9,133 nt of DNA, from positions 1 to 9,133 of the forward strand of contig JAAYGE010000170.1 of assembly GCA_012727835.1 (NCBI GenBank), given 5' to 3'. Origin of the DNA: Bacillota bacterium (GTDB lineage: Bacteria; Bacillota_H; UBA994; UBA5500). The notes beneath the pieces are model-generated. The model did no database searches and was not told the DNA's origin. It saw only the letters and a list, made by a program, of their open reading frames with translations. The number at the start of each line of letters is the position of its first letter. Positions within the stretch are counted from its first letter, which is position 1. Positions 1 through 6,153 of the stretch are shown in pieces. The position numbers and the translations under genes are program-made.

Positions 1-747
1 CGCCATTCCCCCCAGCAAGCTTTGCAAGCCATCGATTGGGCTCTAGCTGCCGGTTTTTCCAATCTAAGCTGTGATTTGATTTACGGCCTTCCTGGCCAGA
101 CTCTGCTTGATTGGCAGCAAGATGTGAGCAGGCTGGTGGCCAAGGGGCTGCCCCATTTATCCCTATATTGCTTGGAGATATATGACGCCACCCCTCTGGG
201 ACAAACTATAGCTGCAGGTCGCTTACCACTGCCCGATGAGGATTTAGCGGCTGATATGTATGACTGGGCCCGCACCTATCTGCCCGAACAGGGACTAGAG
301 CAATACGAAATTTCCAACTTCGCCCGACCCGGCTGGGAGTGTCGTCATAACCTCAATTACTGGCAAAATGGCGACTATATTGGCCTGGGGCCAGCCGCCT
401 GTTCCTACTTTCAAGGAGCCCGCCAGTGCAATGTGTCTAGTTTGGCGACCTATGAACGGTTGGTGGCTATAGGGGAGCGCCCGGTGGGAAGCAGTGAGCG
501 TTTGGATAAGCTGGGTACGGCGGCTGAAACCGTAATATTAAGTTTGCGCCTGAATGCGGGGGTTGACGCAGAAGCTTTTGCTCGGCGTTTTGGTTGTACC
601 TTGGAGGATATTTTTGGTGCAGAAATACGGGAGTTAATGCGAAAGGGGTGGCTGGAGCGCACCCAAGAGGGGTATCGGCTGCCGTGGCACATGCGGCCGC
701 TGGCCAATGCGGTCTTCACCTACTTTTTGCGTGACTCCAATACTTGA
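1..747 (+). CDS. hemW: HemW, radical SAM heme chaperone / coproporphyrinogen oxidase-like protein (3' part, 5' truncated by window)
   Basis: The reading frame is open from base 1 (RHSPQQALQAIDWAL...) to a TGA at 745-747, so the N-terminal third, including the CxxxCxxC iron-sulfur motif, lies outside the window. About 248 codons remain. Visible HemW hallmarks are DLIYGLPGQT near the start, EQYEISNFARPG followed by CRHNLNYW (about 301-363), and the GLGPAACSY segment. The C-terminal winged-helix-like region ends in RLPWHMRPLANAVFTYFL, the usual HemW ending. HemW proteins resemble HemN but generally lack coproporphyrinogen oxidase activity; they bind heme and are thought to insert it into target proteins in the cytoplasm or at the membrane. 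The Firmicutes order lepA-hemW-hrcA fits its position. The TTG at 22 is an internal leucine, not a start. HemN is the alternative, but the YEISNFA/CRHN block favours HemW. Confidence 0.93.
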   Translation, partial: RHSPQQALQAIDWALAAGFSNLSCDLIYGLPGQTLLDWQQDVSRLVAKGLPHLSLYCLEIYDATPLGQTIAAGRLPLPDEDLAADMYDWARTYLPEQGLEQYEISNFARPGWECRHNLNYWQNGDYIGLGPAACSYFQGARQCNVSSLATYERLVAIGERPVGSSERLDKLGTAAETVILSLRLNAGVDAEAFARRFGCTLEDIFGAEIRELMRKGWLERTQEGYRLPWHMRPLANAVFTYFLRDSNT

Positions 748-773
748 CAACTTAAAAGCGCGGGTGCTATCTT
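744..773 (+). promoter_or_regulatory. Sigma-A-type promoter of the hrcA-dnaK operon
   Basis: A consensus -35 box TTGACA (744-749) is followed after 18 bp by TATCTT (768-773), preceded by TG at 765-766 as an extended -10. The predicted start is near 780, so the CIRCE operator lies just downstream of the start point, the usual position for HrcA repression. The -35 overlaps the hemW stop codon (745-747), so there is no room for a separate hemW terminator before it. The -10 is one base off consensus. The identification is from sequence only. Confidence 0.85.
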
Positions 774-785
774 AGAGTTAGTATA

Positions 786-812
786 TTAGCACTCTCTAAA
801 GGAGAGTGCTAA
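786..812 (+). promoter_or_regulatory. CIRCE operator (HrcA binding site)
   Basis: TTAGCACTC (786-794), a 9-bp spacer and GAGTGCTAA (804-812) match the CIRCE consensus exactly. The two flanking spacer bases on each side also pair (TC with GA), extending the arms to 11 bp around a 5-nt centre. CIRCE is the operator of the heat-shock repressor HrcA, which is encoded immediately downstream, so the operon is autoregulated: repressed at normal temperature and released when HrcA is inactivated under stress. Because it lies within the transcribed leader, it can also fold as an mRNA hairpin. No second CIRCE was found in the window. Confidence 0.98.
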
Positions 813-900
813 CAATAGAGGTGTAGTTGATGGGTGCTGGGCAATCAACGCTACGCGTTATTAATATATTGCCCCGCAACTCCCAGTAGCGTTGTTAGCA
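807..900 (+). promoter_or_regulatory. Structured leader RNA between CIRCE and hrcA (unassigned)
   Basis: This stretch can fold as nested stems. TGCTAACAA (807-815) pairs perfectly with TTGTTAGCA (892-900). Inside it, 831-845 pairs with 868-885 (TGGG/CCCA, TGC/GCA, GGGCAAT/ATTGCCC, with one mismatch and a 3-nt bulge). Innermost, AACGC (847-851) pairs with GCGTT (855-859). A competing perfect 9-bp repeat, CAACGCTAC (846-854) with GTAGCGTTG (886-894), would break the others. The outer stem uses the right arm of CIRCE, so it competes with the CIRCE hairpin in the mRNA. I recognise no known riboswitch or T-box, and there is no U-tract terminator. A regulatory role is inference. Confidence 0.4.
830..889 (+). 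CDS. Possible 19-codon upstream ORF in the hrcA leader
   Basis: ATG at 830 opens a short frame, MGAGQSTLRVINILPRNSQ, ending at TAG 887-889. It is preceded by AGAGGTG (817-823) at a 6-nt spacing, a good ribosome binding site. The frame spans the 831-885 stem exactly, so translating it would unfold that stem. It resembles no protein I know, and a short ORF behind an SD-like sequence can arise by chance. It could be a leader peptide or simply noise. Confidence 0.22.
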   Translation: MGAGQSTLRVINILPRNSQ

Positions 901-924
901 GGGAAGCCTACTATTCTATTAATT

Positions 925-954
925 GCGATGCCTGAGGCATTGCTGGGGGTGAGG
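925..954 (+). promoter_or_regulatory. Hairpin and ribosome binding site in front of hrcA
   Basis: GCGATGCC (925-932) pairs over its full length with GGCATTGC (936-943), with one G-T wobble, around a TGA loop. It ends two bases before the purine-rich GGGGGTGAGG (945-954) that serves as the hrcA ribosome binding site, 4 nt from ATG 959. A stem this close to the SD might affect initiation at hrcA, but no U-tract follows, so it is not a terminator. Confidence 0.45.
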
Positions 955-958
955 ACGA

Positions 959-1981
959 ATGGGATTAGATAAGCGTAAGCGTCAGGTTCTGTATGCCATC
1001 GTCCACGACTATATCCAAACGGCAGAGCCGGTCGGATCGCGGACTATCTCCCGCCGTTACGAGCTGGGTGTTAGCCCGGCTACCATCCGCAATGAGATGA
1101 GCGATCTAGAGGAAATGGGCTATTTAGAGCAGCCTTATACCTCGGCCGGCCGCATTCCTTCCGACCGCGGATACCGTTTTTATGTCGATTTTCTGCTGCG
1201 AGTTCCTAGTCTGACCCAGCAAGAGATTGAATTGATGAAACGGGTTCTATCTTTGCGGATGAGTAGCGCCGAAGAAATTGTGCAGCAGCTGGCAAAATTG
1301 CTGTCCGCCCTGTCCAATTATACGGCTATCGTGCTCGGGCCTTCCCAGGTGCAAGCCCGATTACGCCAAGTACAACTGGTGCCTGTAAGCAGTCGGCAAA
1401 TCTATCTGGTAGGAGTGACCGACGGAGGTTTGGTACTGAACCGGATGGTAGAGATACCGGTGGCTGTTGAGGTAGAAAGTCTGGCTTATCTGCAACAATG
1501 GTTGAACCAGCGCTTAGCCGGTCTTACCTTGGAGCAGATTAAAGCAACGAGTCTGGCCGAATTACAGCATGATATGCGCATAAGTATTGATCTGTTTGAG
1601 GCGATTGTGAATGAGCTATTAGGTGGTCTCAAACAGCCGGAAGCCGGTAAAGTGTACTTAGGTGGCACCACAAATATTTTAAACCAGCCCGAATTTCATG
1701 ATTTGCAAAAGGTACGAACCATCTTAGAGTTGCTGGAGGAGGACACTCTTGTTTGGGAAGCGATAGCGCAAGTGGCTGGTAAAGGGGTGTCCGTTTCTAT
1801 CGGAACAGAAAACCCCTTAAGCGCTATGCACGATTGCAGTTTGATTACTGCTGAGTACCAGCTAGGTGGTGGACTGGTGGGGCATTTTGCCTTGCTCGGA
1901 CCTACACGTATGAATTATGAGCGCGTATTGGCACTGGTGCAAGGGGTGTGCGACACTCTCAATCAGCTGTATGGTATGTAG
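959..1981 (+). CDS. hrcA: Heat-inducible transcription repressor HrcA
   Basis: At 340 residues it has the usual length for HrcA, the repressor that binds CIRCE as a dimer and whose folding is checked by a chaperonin (GroE in Bacillus). The N-terminal winged-helix domain (about 1-75) contains EPVGSRTIS, VSPATIRNEMSDLEEMGYL and the diagnostic SAGRIPSDRGYRFYVD (62-77). The GAF-like dimerization region follows, with NYTAIVLGP, and the C-terminal part contains the segment GGTTNILNQPEF. ATG 959 follows GGGGGTGAGG and gives the expected start MGLDKRKRQ. The gene is the first of the operon and sits behind the promoter and the perfect CIRCE element, so it controls its own synthesis. The long leader (about 180 nt from the predicted start point) is unusual. 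The product is intact, with no frame defects. Confidence 0.98.
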   Translation: MGLDKRKRQVLYAIVHDYIQTAEPVGSRTISRRYELGVSPATIRNEMSDLEEMGYLEQPYTSAGRIPSDRGYRFYVDFLLRVPSLTQQEIELMKRVLSLRMSSAEEIVQQLAKLLSALSNYTAIVLGPSQVQARLRQVQLVPVSSRQIYLVGVTDGGLVLNRMVEIPVAVEVESLAYLQQWLNQRLAGLTLEQIKATSLAELQHDMRISIDLFEAIVNELLGGLKQPEAGKVYLGGTTNILNQPEFHDLQKVRTILELLEEDTLVWEAIAQVAGKGVSVSIGTENPLSAMHDCSLITAEYQLGGGLVGHFALLGPTRMNYERVLALVQGVCDTLNQLYGM

Positions 1982-2012
1982 TAAGACCTTCAGACCGCAC
2001 GATAGGGAGTAT

Positions 2013-2496
2013 ATGGCACATCCAGCCAGCAAGTAAGTGGAGAAGTCGTAGTTGCTGAACCAATGGGGCTGCTGTGCAAGCCATCACTGTTGCTACGAAG
2101 TTACGTTGGCCCTAAGGGGCTAGACACTATGCTGGTGGACCGATTTGGCGACGTATTACACTAAGGTGTCCCGATTGTAGATAAAATGGAAGTTAATCAT
2201 CCTGCTGCCTGGTGCTGATCAATACAGCCCAGGCGCAACAGGAAATTGGCTTCGGTACAACGACTACCACCATTCTGGCCGGAAGGTCTAGAGCAGATGG
2301 TGTGAGAGGGCCGGTGGCACGAATAGATGAAGGGTTGCGGGTGGGCCTTGCAGGCTGCACTCGCATCTTTTGAGCGCCGCAGCCGCCCAATGATCCACTT
2401 GGCGTCAAGTTGCCTATATGCAGCTATCGCCAGGCCGAAAAGCTGGAGGCCAATACGACGGCGGAAGCGAAGCCGATTAGGATTATAGATTATTAG
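2013..2496 (+). pseudogene. Remnant of an archaeal-type (group III, thermosome-like) chaperonin gene
   Basis: No intact frame exists, but joining frames recovers a chaperonin in the right order: ATG 2013 behind AGGGAG (2004-2009); AAVQAITVA (2068-2094); EVTL (2097-2108); GPKGLDTMLVDRFGDV (2108-2155); GVPIVDKMEVNHPAA (2165-2209); LINTAQAQQEIGFGTTTTTI (2215-2274) then LAG; GPVARIDEGLRVG (2308-2346); AALASFERRSRPM (2354-2392). A tail in the earlier frame, EAKPIRIIDY, stops at 2494-2496 and resembles the C-terminal ILRIDD block. Defects seen are stops at 2034, 2049 and 2162, and frame changes near 2064, 2095, 2108, 2210 and 2350. The ITND segment is lost and GDGTTT has become GFGTTT, so both catalytic aspartate motifs are gone. 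The family is about 520 residues, so roughly 1.1 kb is missing. Bacterial group III chaperonins occur in dnaK operons, which fits the hrcA-grpE position. The exact deletion junction is uncertain. Confidence 0.88.
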
Positions 2497-2508
2497 TGAG
2501 GTGGCGGA

Positions 2509-3066
2509 GTGAATAAAGAACATCTATCTCCAACAGGTACGGAAGAGGAAGAACATAAGGAAATAAACGAGGAAGAGCAGGAAGCAAGGGCCGAGGTCGG
2601 CTCCTGTGATACAGAAGAGGCTGAGGATTCTCGCTCCAGCGTAGAAAAAGAGTTGGAAGACCGGCTATTGCGCTTGCATGCCGAATTTGATAACTATCGC
2701 AAGCGCACAGCCCGTGAGCGGGCGGAGCAGGCGACCATTGCGCAAGCGGCACTGGTCAGCAGCCTATTGCCGGTACTTGATAACTTTGAACGGGCCCTGG
2801 CCAATTTACCTTCGGAAGCCGATACCGGATGGGCAGAAGGTGTGCAGCTAGTGCACAAGCAATTGCTGGAGGTGCTTAGCCAGCAGGGGTTGGAGCGAAT
2901 TGATTGCGAGCAGCCTTTTGATCCGAATGTTCATGAAGCTGTCATGCGAGAAGCTTGTGGCGAAGAGGTAGCAGAGGGTACTATCTTGCAGGAATTGCAG
3001 CCCGGCTATCTTTTCCAGGGTCGCTTGTTGCGTCCCAGTATGGTGAAAGTAGCTACTCGCAATTAG
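2509..3066 (+). CDS. grpE: GrpE, nucleotide exchange factor of DnaK
   Basis: GrpE releases ADP from DnaK and so drives substrate turnover; it acts as a cytoplasmic dimer and thermosensor. The 185-residue product has an acidic, disordered N-terminus (about 1-45), then a long coiled-coil helix with ELEDRLLRLHAEFDNYRKRT (48-67). The dimer-bundle segment LLPVLDNFERAL (86-97) and the C-terminal beta domain follow, with QPFDPNVHEAVM and the signature PGYLFQGRLLRPSMVKV (165-181). It starts at GTG 2509; GAGGTGG (2498-2504) is the ribosome binding site. The gene begins 12 nt after the last stop of the decayed chaperonin and lies 40 nt before dnaK. It has no promoter of its own that I can recognise, so it appears to depend on the hrcA promoter reading through the pseudogene. 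Confidence 0.97.
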   Translation: MNKEHLSPTGTEEEEHKEINEEEQEARAEVGSCDTEEAEDSRSSVEKELEDRLLRLHAEFDNYRKRTARERAEQATIAQAALVSSLLPVLDNFERALANLPSEADTGWAEGVQLVHKQLLEVLSQQGLERIDCEQPFDPNVHEAVMREACGEEVAEGTILQELQPGYLFQGRLLRPSMVKVATRN

Positions 3067-3090
3067 TAGCATATACTTTGATGAGTGTTA

Positions 3091-3109
3091 GAGGAGGTAA
3101 ACGAAATTG
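3091..3109 (+). promoter_or_regulatory. Strong Shine-Dalgarno and TTG start of dnaK
   Basis: GAGGAGGT (3091-3098) is a near-perfect Shine-Dalgarno, 8 nt before TTG 3107. The TTG codes for the residue directly before [13 protein letters not shown], where DnaK normally begins. No ATG or GTG lies in frame nearby, so TTG is the start. The strong SD probably compensates for the weak start codon. Confidence 0.9.
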
Positions 3110-4939
3110 TCGAGAGTGGTTGGAATTGACCTAGGAACAACGAACTCTGTAGTTGCGGTCCTAGAAGGTGGCGAGCCTACCGTTATACCTAACGCGGAAG
3201 GGTCCCGCACTACTCCTTCGGTTGTTGCTTTTGCTAAGAATGGTGAATTGCTGGTCGGGAGCGTGGCCAAGCGCCAGGCTGTAAGCAATCCGGAGGGTAC
3301 GGTGCTTTCCATCAAGCGTCATATGGGAACTAACTATAAGGCCAAGATCGGTGATAAGTCCTATACACCTCAGGAAATCTCGGCCTTTATTCTGCGTAAA
3401 TTAAAGCAGGAGGCGGAGAATTATCTGGGAGCTCCAGTTACTAAAGCCGTAATCACCGTGCCGGCCTATTTTACCGATAGCCAGCGTCAAGCTACCAAGG
3501 ATGCGGGTGAAATTGCCGGTCTAGAAGTATTGCGTATTATCAACGAACCCACCGCAGCCGCCTTGGCCTATGGTGTGGATAAAGCCCAAGATCAGACAAT
3601 CCTAGTATTTGACTTAGGTGGCGGAACCTTTGACGTGTCCATCTTAGAGCTGGGGGAAGGCGTCTTTGAAGTTTTGGCCACCGCCGGTAATAATAAGCTG
3701 GGTGGCGACGACTTCGACCAGCGTATTGTCGATTACTTAGTACAAGAATTTAAGAAAGAACAGGGTATTGATCTGAGTAAAGACAACATGGCTATGCAGC
3801 GGGTGAAGGAAGCTGCGGAAAAGGCCAAAATTGAGCTCTCGGGGTTATTAACTACCAACATCAATTTGCCCTTTATTACTGCTGATCAAAATGGCCCGAA
3901 GCATCTGGACATCACCATTTCACGGGCCAAATTTGAGGAATTAACCCGTGACTTGGTGGAACAAACCATGGGGCCAACCCGCCAGGCCCTGGCTGATGCC
4001 AAATTGAAACCGTCGGACATCGACCGTGTGATCTTGGTCGGTGGCTCGACCCGTATTCCAGCCATTCAAGAAGCGGTGAAAAATTTGATCGGTAAGGAGC
4101 CCCATAAGGGCGTCAATCCCGATGAAGTAGTGGCTATGGGTGCTGCCTTGCAAGCCGGTATGATCGCTGGCGACGTGAAGGGCGTCGTCCTCCTCGATGT
4201 GACCCCCTTGTCCCTGGGCATTGAGACGCTGGGCGGGGTCTTCACTAAGCTTATAGAGCGCAATACGACTATACCGACCGAGAAAAGCCAGATTTTCTCC
4301 ACAGCCGCCGATAATCAGACTTCGGTGGAGATTCATGTATTGCAGGGTGAACGCCCAATGGCCAGCCAGAATGTGACCCTTGGGCGTTTCACACTGGATG
4401 GTATACCGCCGGCACCGCGGGGTATTCCTCAGATAGAGGTCAAGTTCGATATCGACGTGAATGGGATAGTAAATGTAAGCGCTAAGGACTTGGCTACCGG
4501 CAAGTCACAGCAGATAACTATCACCTCCTCCACCGGTCTATCCAAGGACGAAATTGAGCGTATGGTCCAAGAAGCCGAAAAATATGCGGCTGAGGATGCT
4601 AGACTCAAAGAGCTGGTGGAATTACGTAATGCGGGCGAACATCTCATCTATTCCACGGAGAAACTGCTTAAGGATGTGGGCGATAAGGTGCCCTCTGATA
4701 AAGCCAGCGTCATCAACGAGGCCATGGATAAGGTGAAAGAGGTCATGAAATCCGATGATGCGGAGGCCATCAAAGCCGCCAACGAAGAGCTGACCAAGCA
4801 TGTCAATGAGTTATCGACTATGCTCTACAGCCAAGCCGCCCAGGCGCAGCAGGGCGCCCAACAGACCGATAGCAATACCACGGGTGAAACGGTAGACGCC
4901 GAGTATAAGGTCGATGACGACGAGACACCCAAGAATTAG
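3107..4939 (+). CDS. dnaK: Molecular chaperone DnaK (Hsp70)
   Basis: ATP-dependent Hsp70 chaperone acting with DnaJ and GrpE in the cytoplasm. The 610-residue product has the full nucleotide-binding domain: phosphate loop GIDLGTTNS (6-14), catalytic-type Lys70 in [18 protein letters not shown] (168-178) and VGGSTRIP (311-318). The interdomain linker is at 356-367 (GVVLLDVTP). The beta-sandwich substrate domain follows, then a helical lid with [10 protein letters not shown], and a Gln-rich tail ending in the acidic [14 protein letters not shown]. The stretch between [20 protein letters not shown] and APVTKAV is short; it lacks the roughly 24-residue insert of Gram-negative DnaK, a Gram-positive trait. 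Translation starts at TTG 3107. All recognised active-site residues are intact. It lies between grpE and the hairpin before dnaJ. Confidence 0.99.
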   Translation: MSRVVGIDLGTTNSVVAVLEGGEPTVIPNAEGSRTTPSVVAFAKNGELLVGSVAKRQAVSNPEGTVLSIKRHMGTNYKAKIGDKSYTPQEISAFILRKLKQEAENYLGAPVTKAVITVPAYFTDSQRQATKDAGEIAGLEVLRIINEPTAAALAYGVDKAQDQTILVFDLGGGTFDVSILELGEGVFEVLATAGNNKLGGDDFDQRIVDYLVQEFKKEQGIDLSKDNMAMQRVKEAAEKAKIELSGLLTTNINLPFITADQNGPKHLDITISRAKFEELTRDLVEQTMGPTRQALADAKLKPSDIDRVILVGGSTRIPAIQEAVKNLIGKEPHKGVNPDEVVAMGAALQAGMIAGDVKGVVLLDVTPLSLGIETLGGVFTKLIERNTTIPTEKSQIFSTAADNQTSVEIHVLQGERPMASQNVTLGRFTLDGIPPAPRGIPQIEVKFDIDVNGIVNVSAKDLATGKSQQITITSSTGLSKDEIERMVQEAEKYAAEDARLKELVELRNAGEHLIYSTEKLLKDVGDKVPSDKASVINEAMDKVKEVMKSDDAEAIKAANEELTKHVNELSTMLYSQAAQAQQGAQQTDSNTTGETVDAEYKVDDDETPKN

Positions 4940-4950
4940 AGACTAGACTG

Positions 4951-4994
4951 TAGCAGGCAATGGGGGTTAGCTGGCTAACCCCCACTTGCTGTTA
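4951..4994 (+). promoter_or_regulatory. Long hairpin between dnaK and dnaJ
   Basis: TGGGGGTTAGC (4961-4971) is the exact reverse complement of GCTAACCCCCA (4974-4984). Flanking bases extend the stem outward with CAA/TTG (4958-4960 with 4986-4988), CAG/CTG (4954-4956 with 4989-4991) and a TAG/TTA end, each separated by a single-base bulge. It ends just before the dnaJ Shine-Dalgarno AGGGAGG (4994-5000). No T-run follows directly, so it is not a standard intrinsic terminator. It may protect the hrcA-grpE-dnaK transcript end, act as an mRNA processing site, or attenuate dnaJ. Confidence 0.75.
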
Positions 4995-5006
4995 GGGAGG
5001 TTTTGT

Positions 5007-6134
5007 ATGGCTAAGCGCGACTATTATGAGGTGCTAGGCGTTAGCAGAGATGCCAGCGAGAGTGAGATAAAGAAAGCCTATCGGGCCCTAGCCCGCAAAT
5101 ACCACCCCGACGCCAATAGAGATAATCCTAATGCGGCAGAAAAGTTTAAAGAGGCTACCGAGGCCTACCAGGTGTTGAGCGATCCGGAAAAACGGGCTCA
5201 ATACGACCGCATGGGGCATAGTGCCTTTGAGCAGGGGGCCGGTGGTGCTGGCTTCGATTTCTCTGGTTTTGGTGGACTAGACGATATCTTTGAAATGATG
5301 TTCGGCGGTGGCTTTGGAGGCAGAACACGCCGTCCCCGCGGCCCGGAACGCGGGGCCGATTTAAGCTACGAGTTGGAAATTGATTTCGAAGACGCGGTCT
5401 TTGGCAAAGAGGTACAGTTGGAGCTGCCGCGTACAGAAACCTGCGATACTTGTAACGGTTCAGGGGCGGCGCCAGGCACCCACCCCACCACCTGTCCCCA
5501 ATGTAATGGTACTGGGCAGGTGCAATTTGCCCAGAGTACGCCCTTCGGTCGTATCATGACCAGTCGGACTTGTGACCGCTGTGGTGGTCTCGGCACCTAT
5601 GTGGAGACCCCTTGTCCCACCTGCCGTGGACAAGGAATGATAAGGCGCCAGCGGCGGGTAACGGTCAAAGTGCCCGCGGGAGTAAATGATGGTACCCGTT
5701 TGCGTCTCAGCGGTGAAGGTGAGGGCGGTTTGCGAGGTGGCCCGCCGGGAGATCTATTTGTTTATATACGCGTAAGACCCCATCGGGAGTTCAAGCGGGA
5801 TGGCCTCAACTTGATAAGGGAAGCGAAGATTAGTTTCCCTCAGGCCGCCCTCGGTGGTGAAATCCGCGTCAAGACGTTAGATAATAAGCATGTAACTCTC
5901 ACTATTCCCGAGGGGACCCAAAGTGGCACTATATTACGTATACGCGGCCATGGCGTGCCTCGTCTCGGTTCAACTACCCAGCGGGGCGACTTACTAGTGC
6001 GTGTTATTGTAGAAACCCCTAAACGGTTAACGCAGAAACAACGAGAGCTGTTAATTGCTTTAGCGGAGACAATGGGGGATACTGTTAATACGGAGAACAA
6101 GGGAATCTTAGGTAAGCTGTTCGGCAAAAACTAA
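5007..6134 (+). CDS. dnaJ: Chaperone protein DnaJ (Hsp40)
   Basis: Co-chaperone that delivers unfolded substrates to DnaK and stimulates its ATPase. The start is ATG 5007, 6 nt after AGGGAGG; the upstream in-frame TTG 4986 lies inside the hairpin and lacks an SD, so it is rejected. The product is 375 residues. The J-domain (5-70) carries HPD at 33-35. A short Gly/Phe-rich region (about 75-106) follows. The zinc-binding domain has four intact CxxCxGxG repeats, with cysteines at 146/149, 163/166, 189/192 and 203/206. The C-terminal substrate-binding beta domains contain [20 protein letters not shown]. This is a full type I DnaJ with no missing key residue. The next gene, prmA, follows after 19 nt. 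Confidence 0.98.
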   Translation: MAKRDYYEVLGVSRDASESEIKKAYRALARKYHPDANRDNPNAAEKFKEATEAYQVLSDPEKRAQYDRMGHSAFEQGAGGAGFDFSGFGGLDDIFEMMFGGGFGGRTRRPRGPERGADLSYELEIDFEDAVFGKEVQLELPRTETCDTCNGSGAAPGTHPTTCPQCNGTGQVQFAQSTPFGRIMTSRTCDRCGGLGTYVETPCPTCRGQGMIRRQRRVTVKVPAGVNDGTRLRLSGEGEGGLRGGPPGDLFVYIRVRPHREFKRDGLNLIREAKISFPQAALGGEIRVKTLDNKHVTLTIPEGTQSGTILRIRGHGVPRLGSTTQRGDLLVRVIVETPKRLTQKQRELLIALAETMGDTVNTENKGILGKLFGKN

Positions 6135-6153
6135 AAGCAGGGGGGCGCGGCCA

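Noticed and set aside
22..24. TTG as a hemW start
   Set aside because: The frame is open upstream to base 1 with family-typical residues, so this is an internal leucine of a truncated gene.
863..964. Open + strand frame through the hrcA leader (YIAPQLPVALLAGK...)
   Set aside because: It lacks a start codon with an SD, matches no family I know, and is explained by chance and the structured leader.
2481..2493. A/T-rich -10-like bases before grpE
   Set aside because: No -35-like hexamer stands at 16-18 bp and there is no extended -10, so a grpE promoter is not supported.
2034..2496. Sequencing error as the cause of the broken chaperonin
   Set aside because: Three stops, about five frame changes, motif losses and a deletion near 1 kb in one gene, beside error-free neighbours, point to true decay.
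2193..2523. Overlapping minus-strand open frames of 71 and 108 codons in the hrcA-grpE gap
   Set aside because: They resemble no protein, have no convincing ribosome binding site, and lie opposite the clear chaperonin remnant on the + strand; they are open only by chance.
3084..3092. GAGTGTTAG before dnaK, like the right arm of CIRCE
   Set aside because: It has a mismatch, and no TTAGCACTC left arm lies 9 bp upstream, so it is not an operator.
4986..5006. In-frame TTG extension of dnaJ adding seven residues
   Set aside because: The extension starts inside the dnaK-dnaJ hairpin and overlaps the SD AGGGAGG; ATG 5007 gives the usual [11 protein letters not shown] start.
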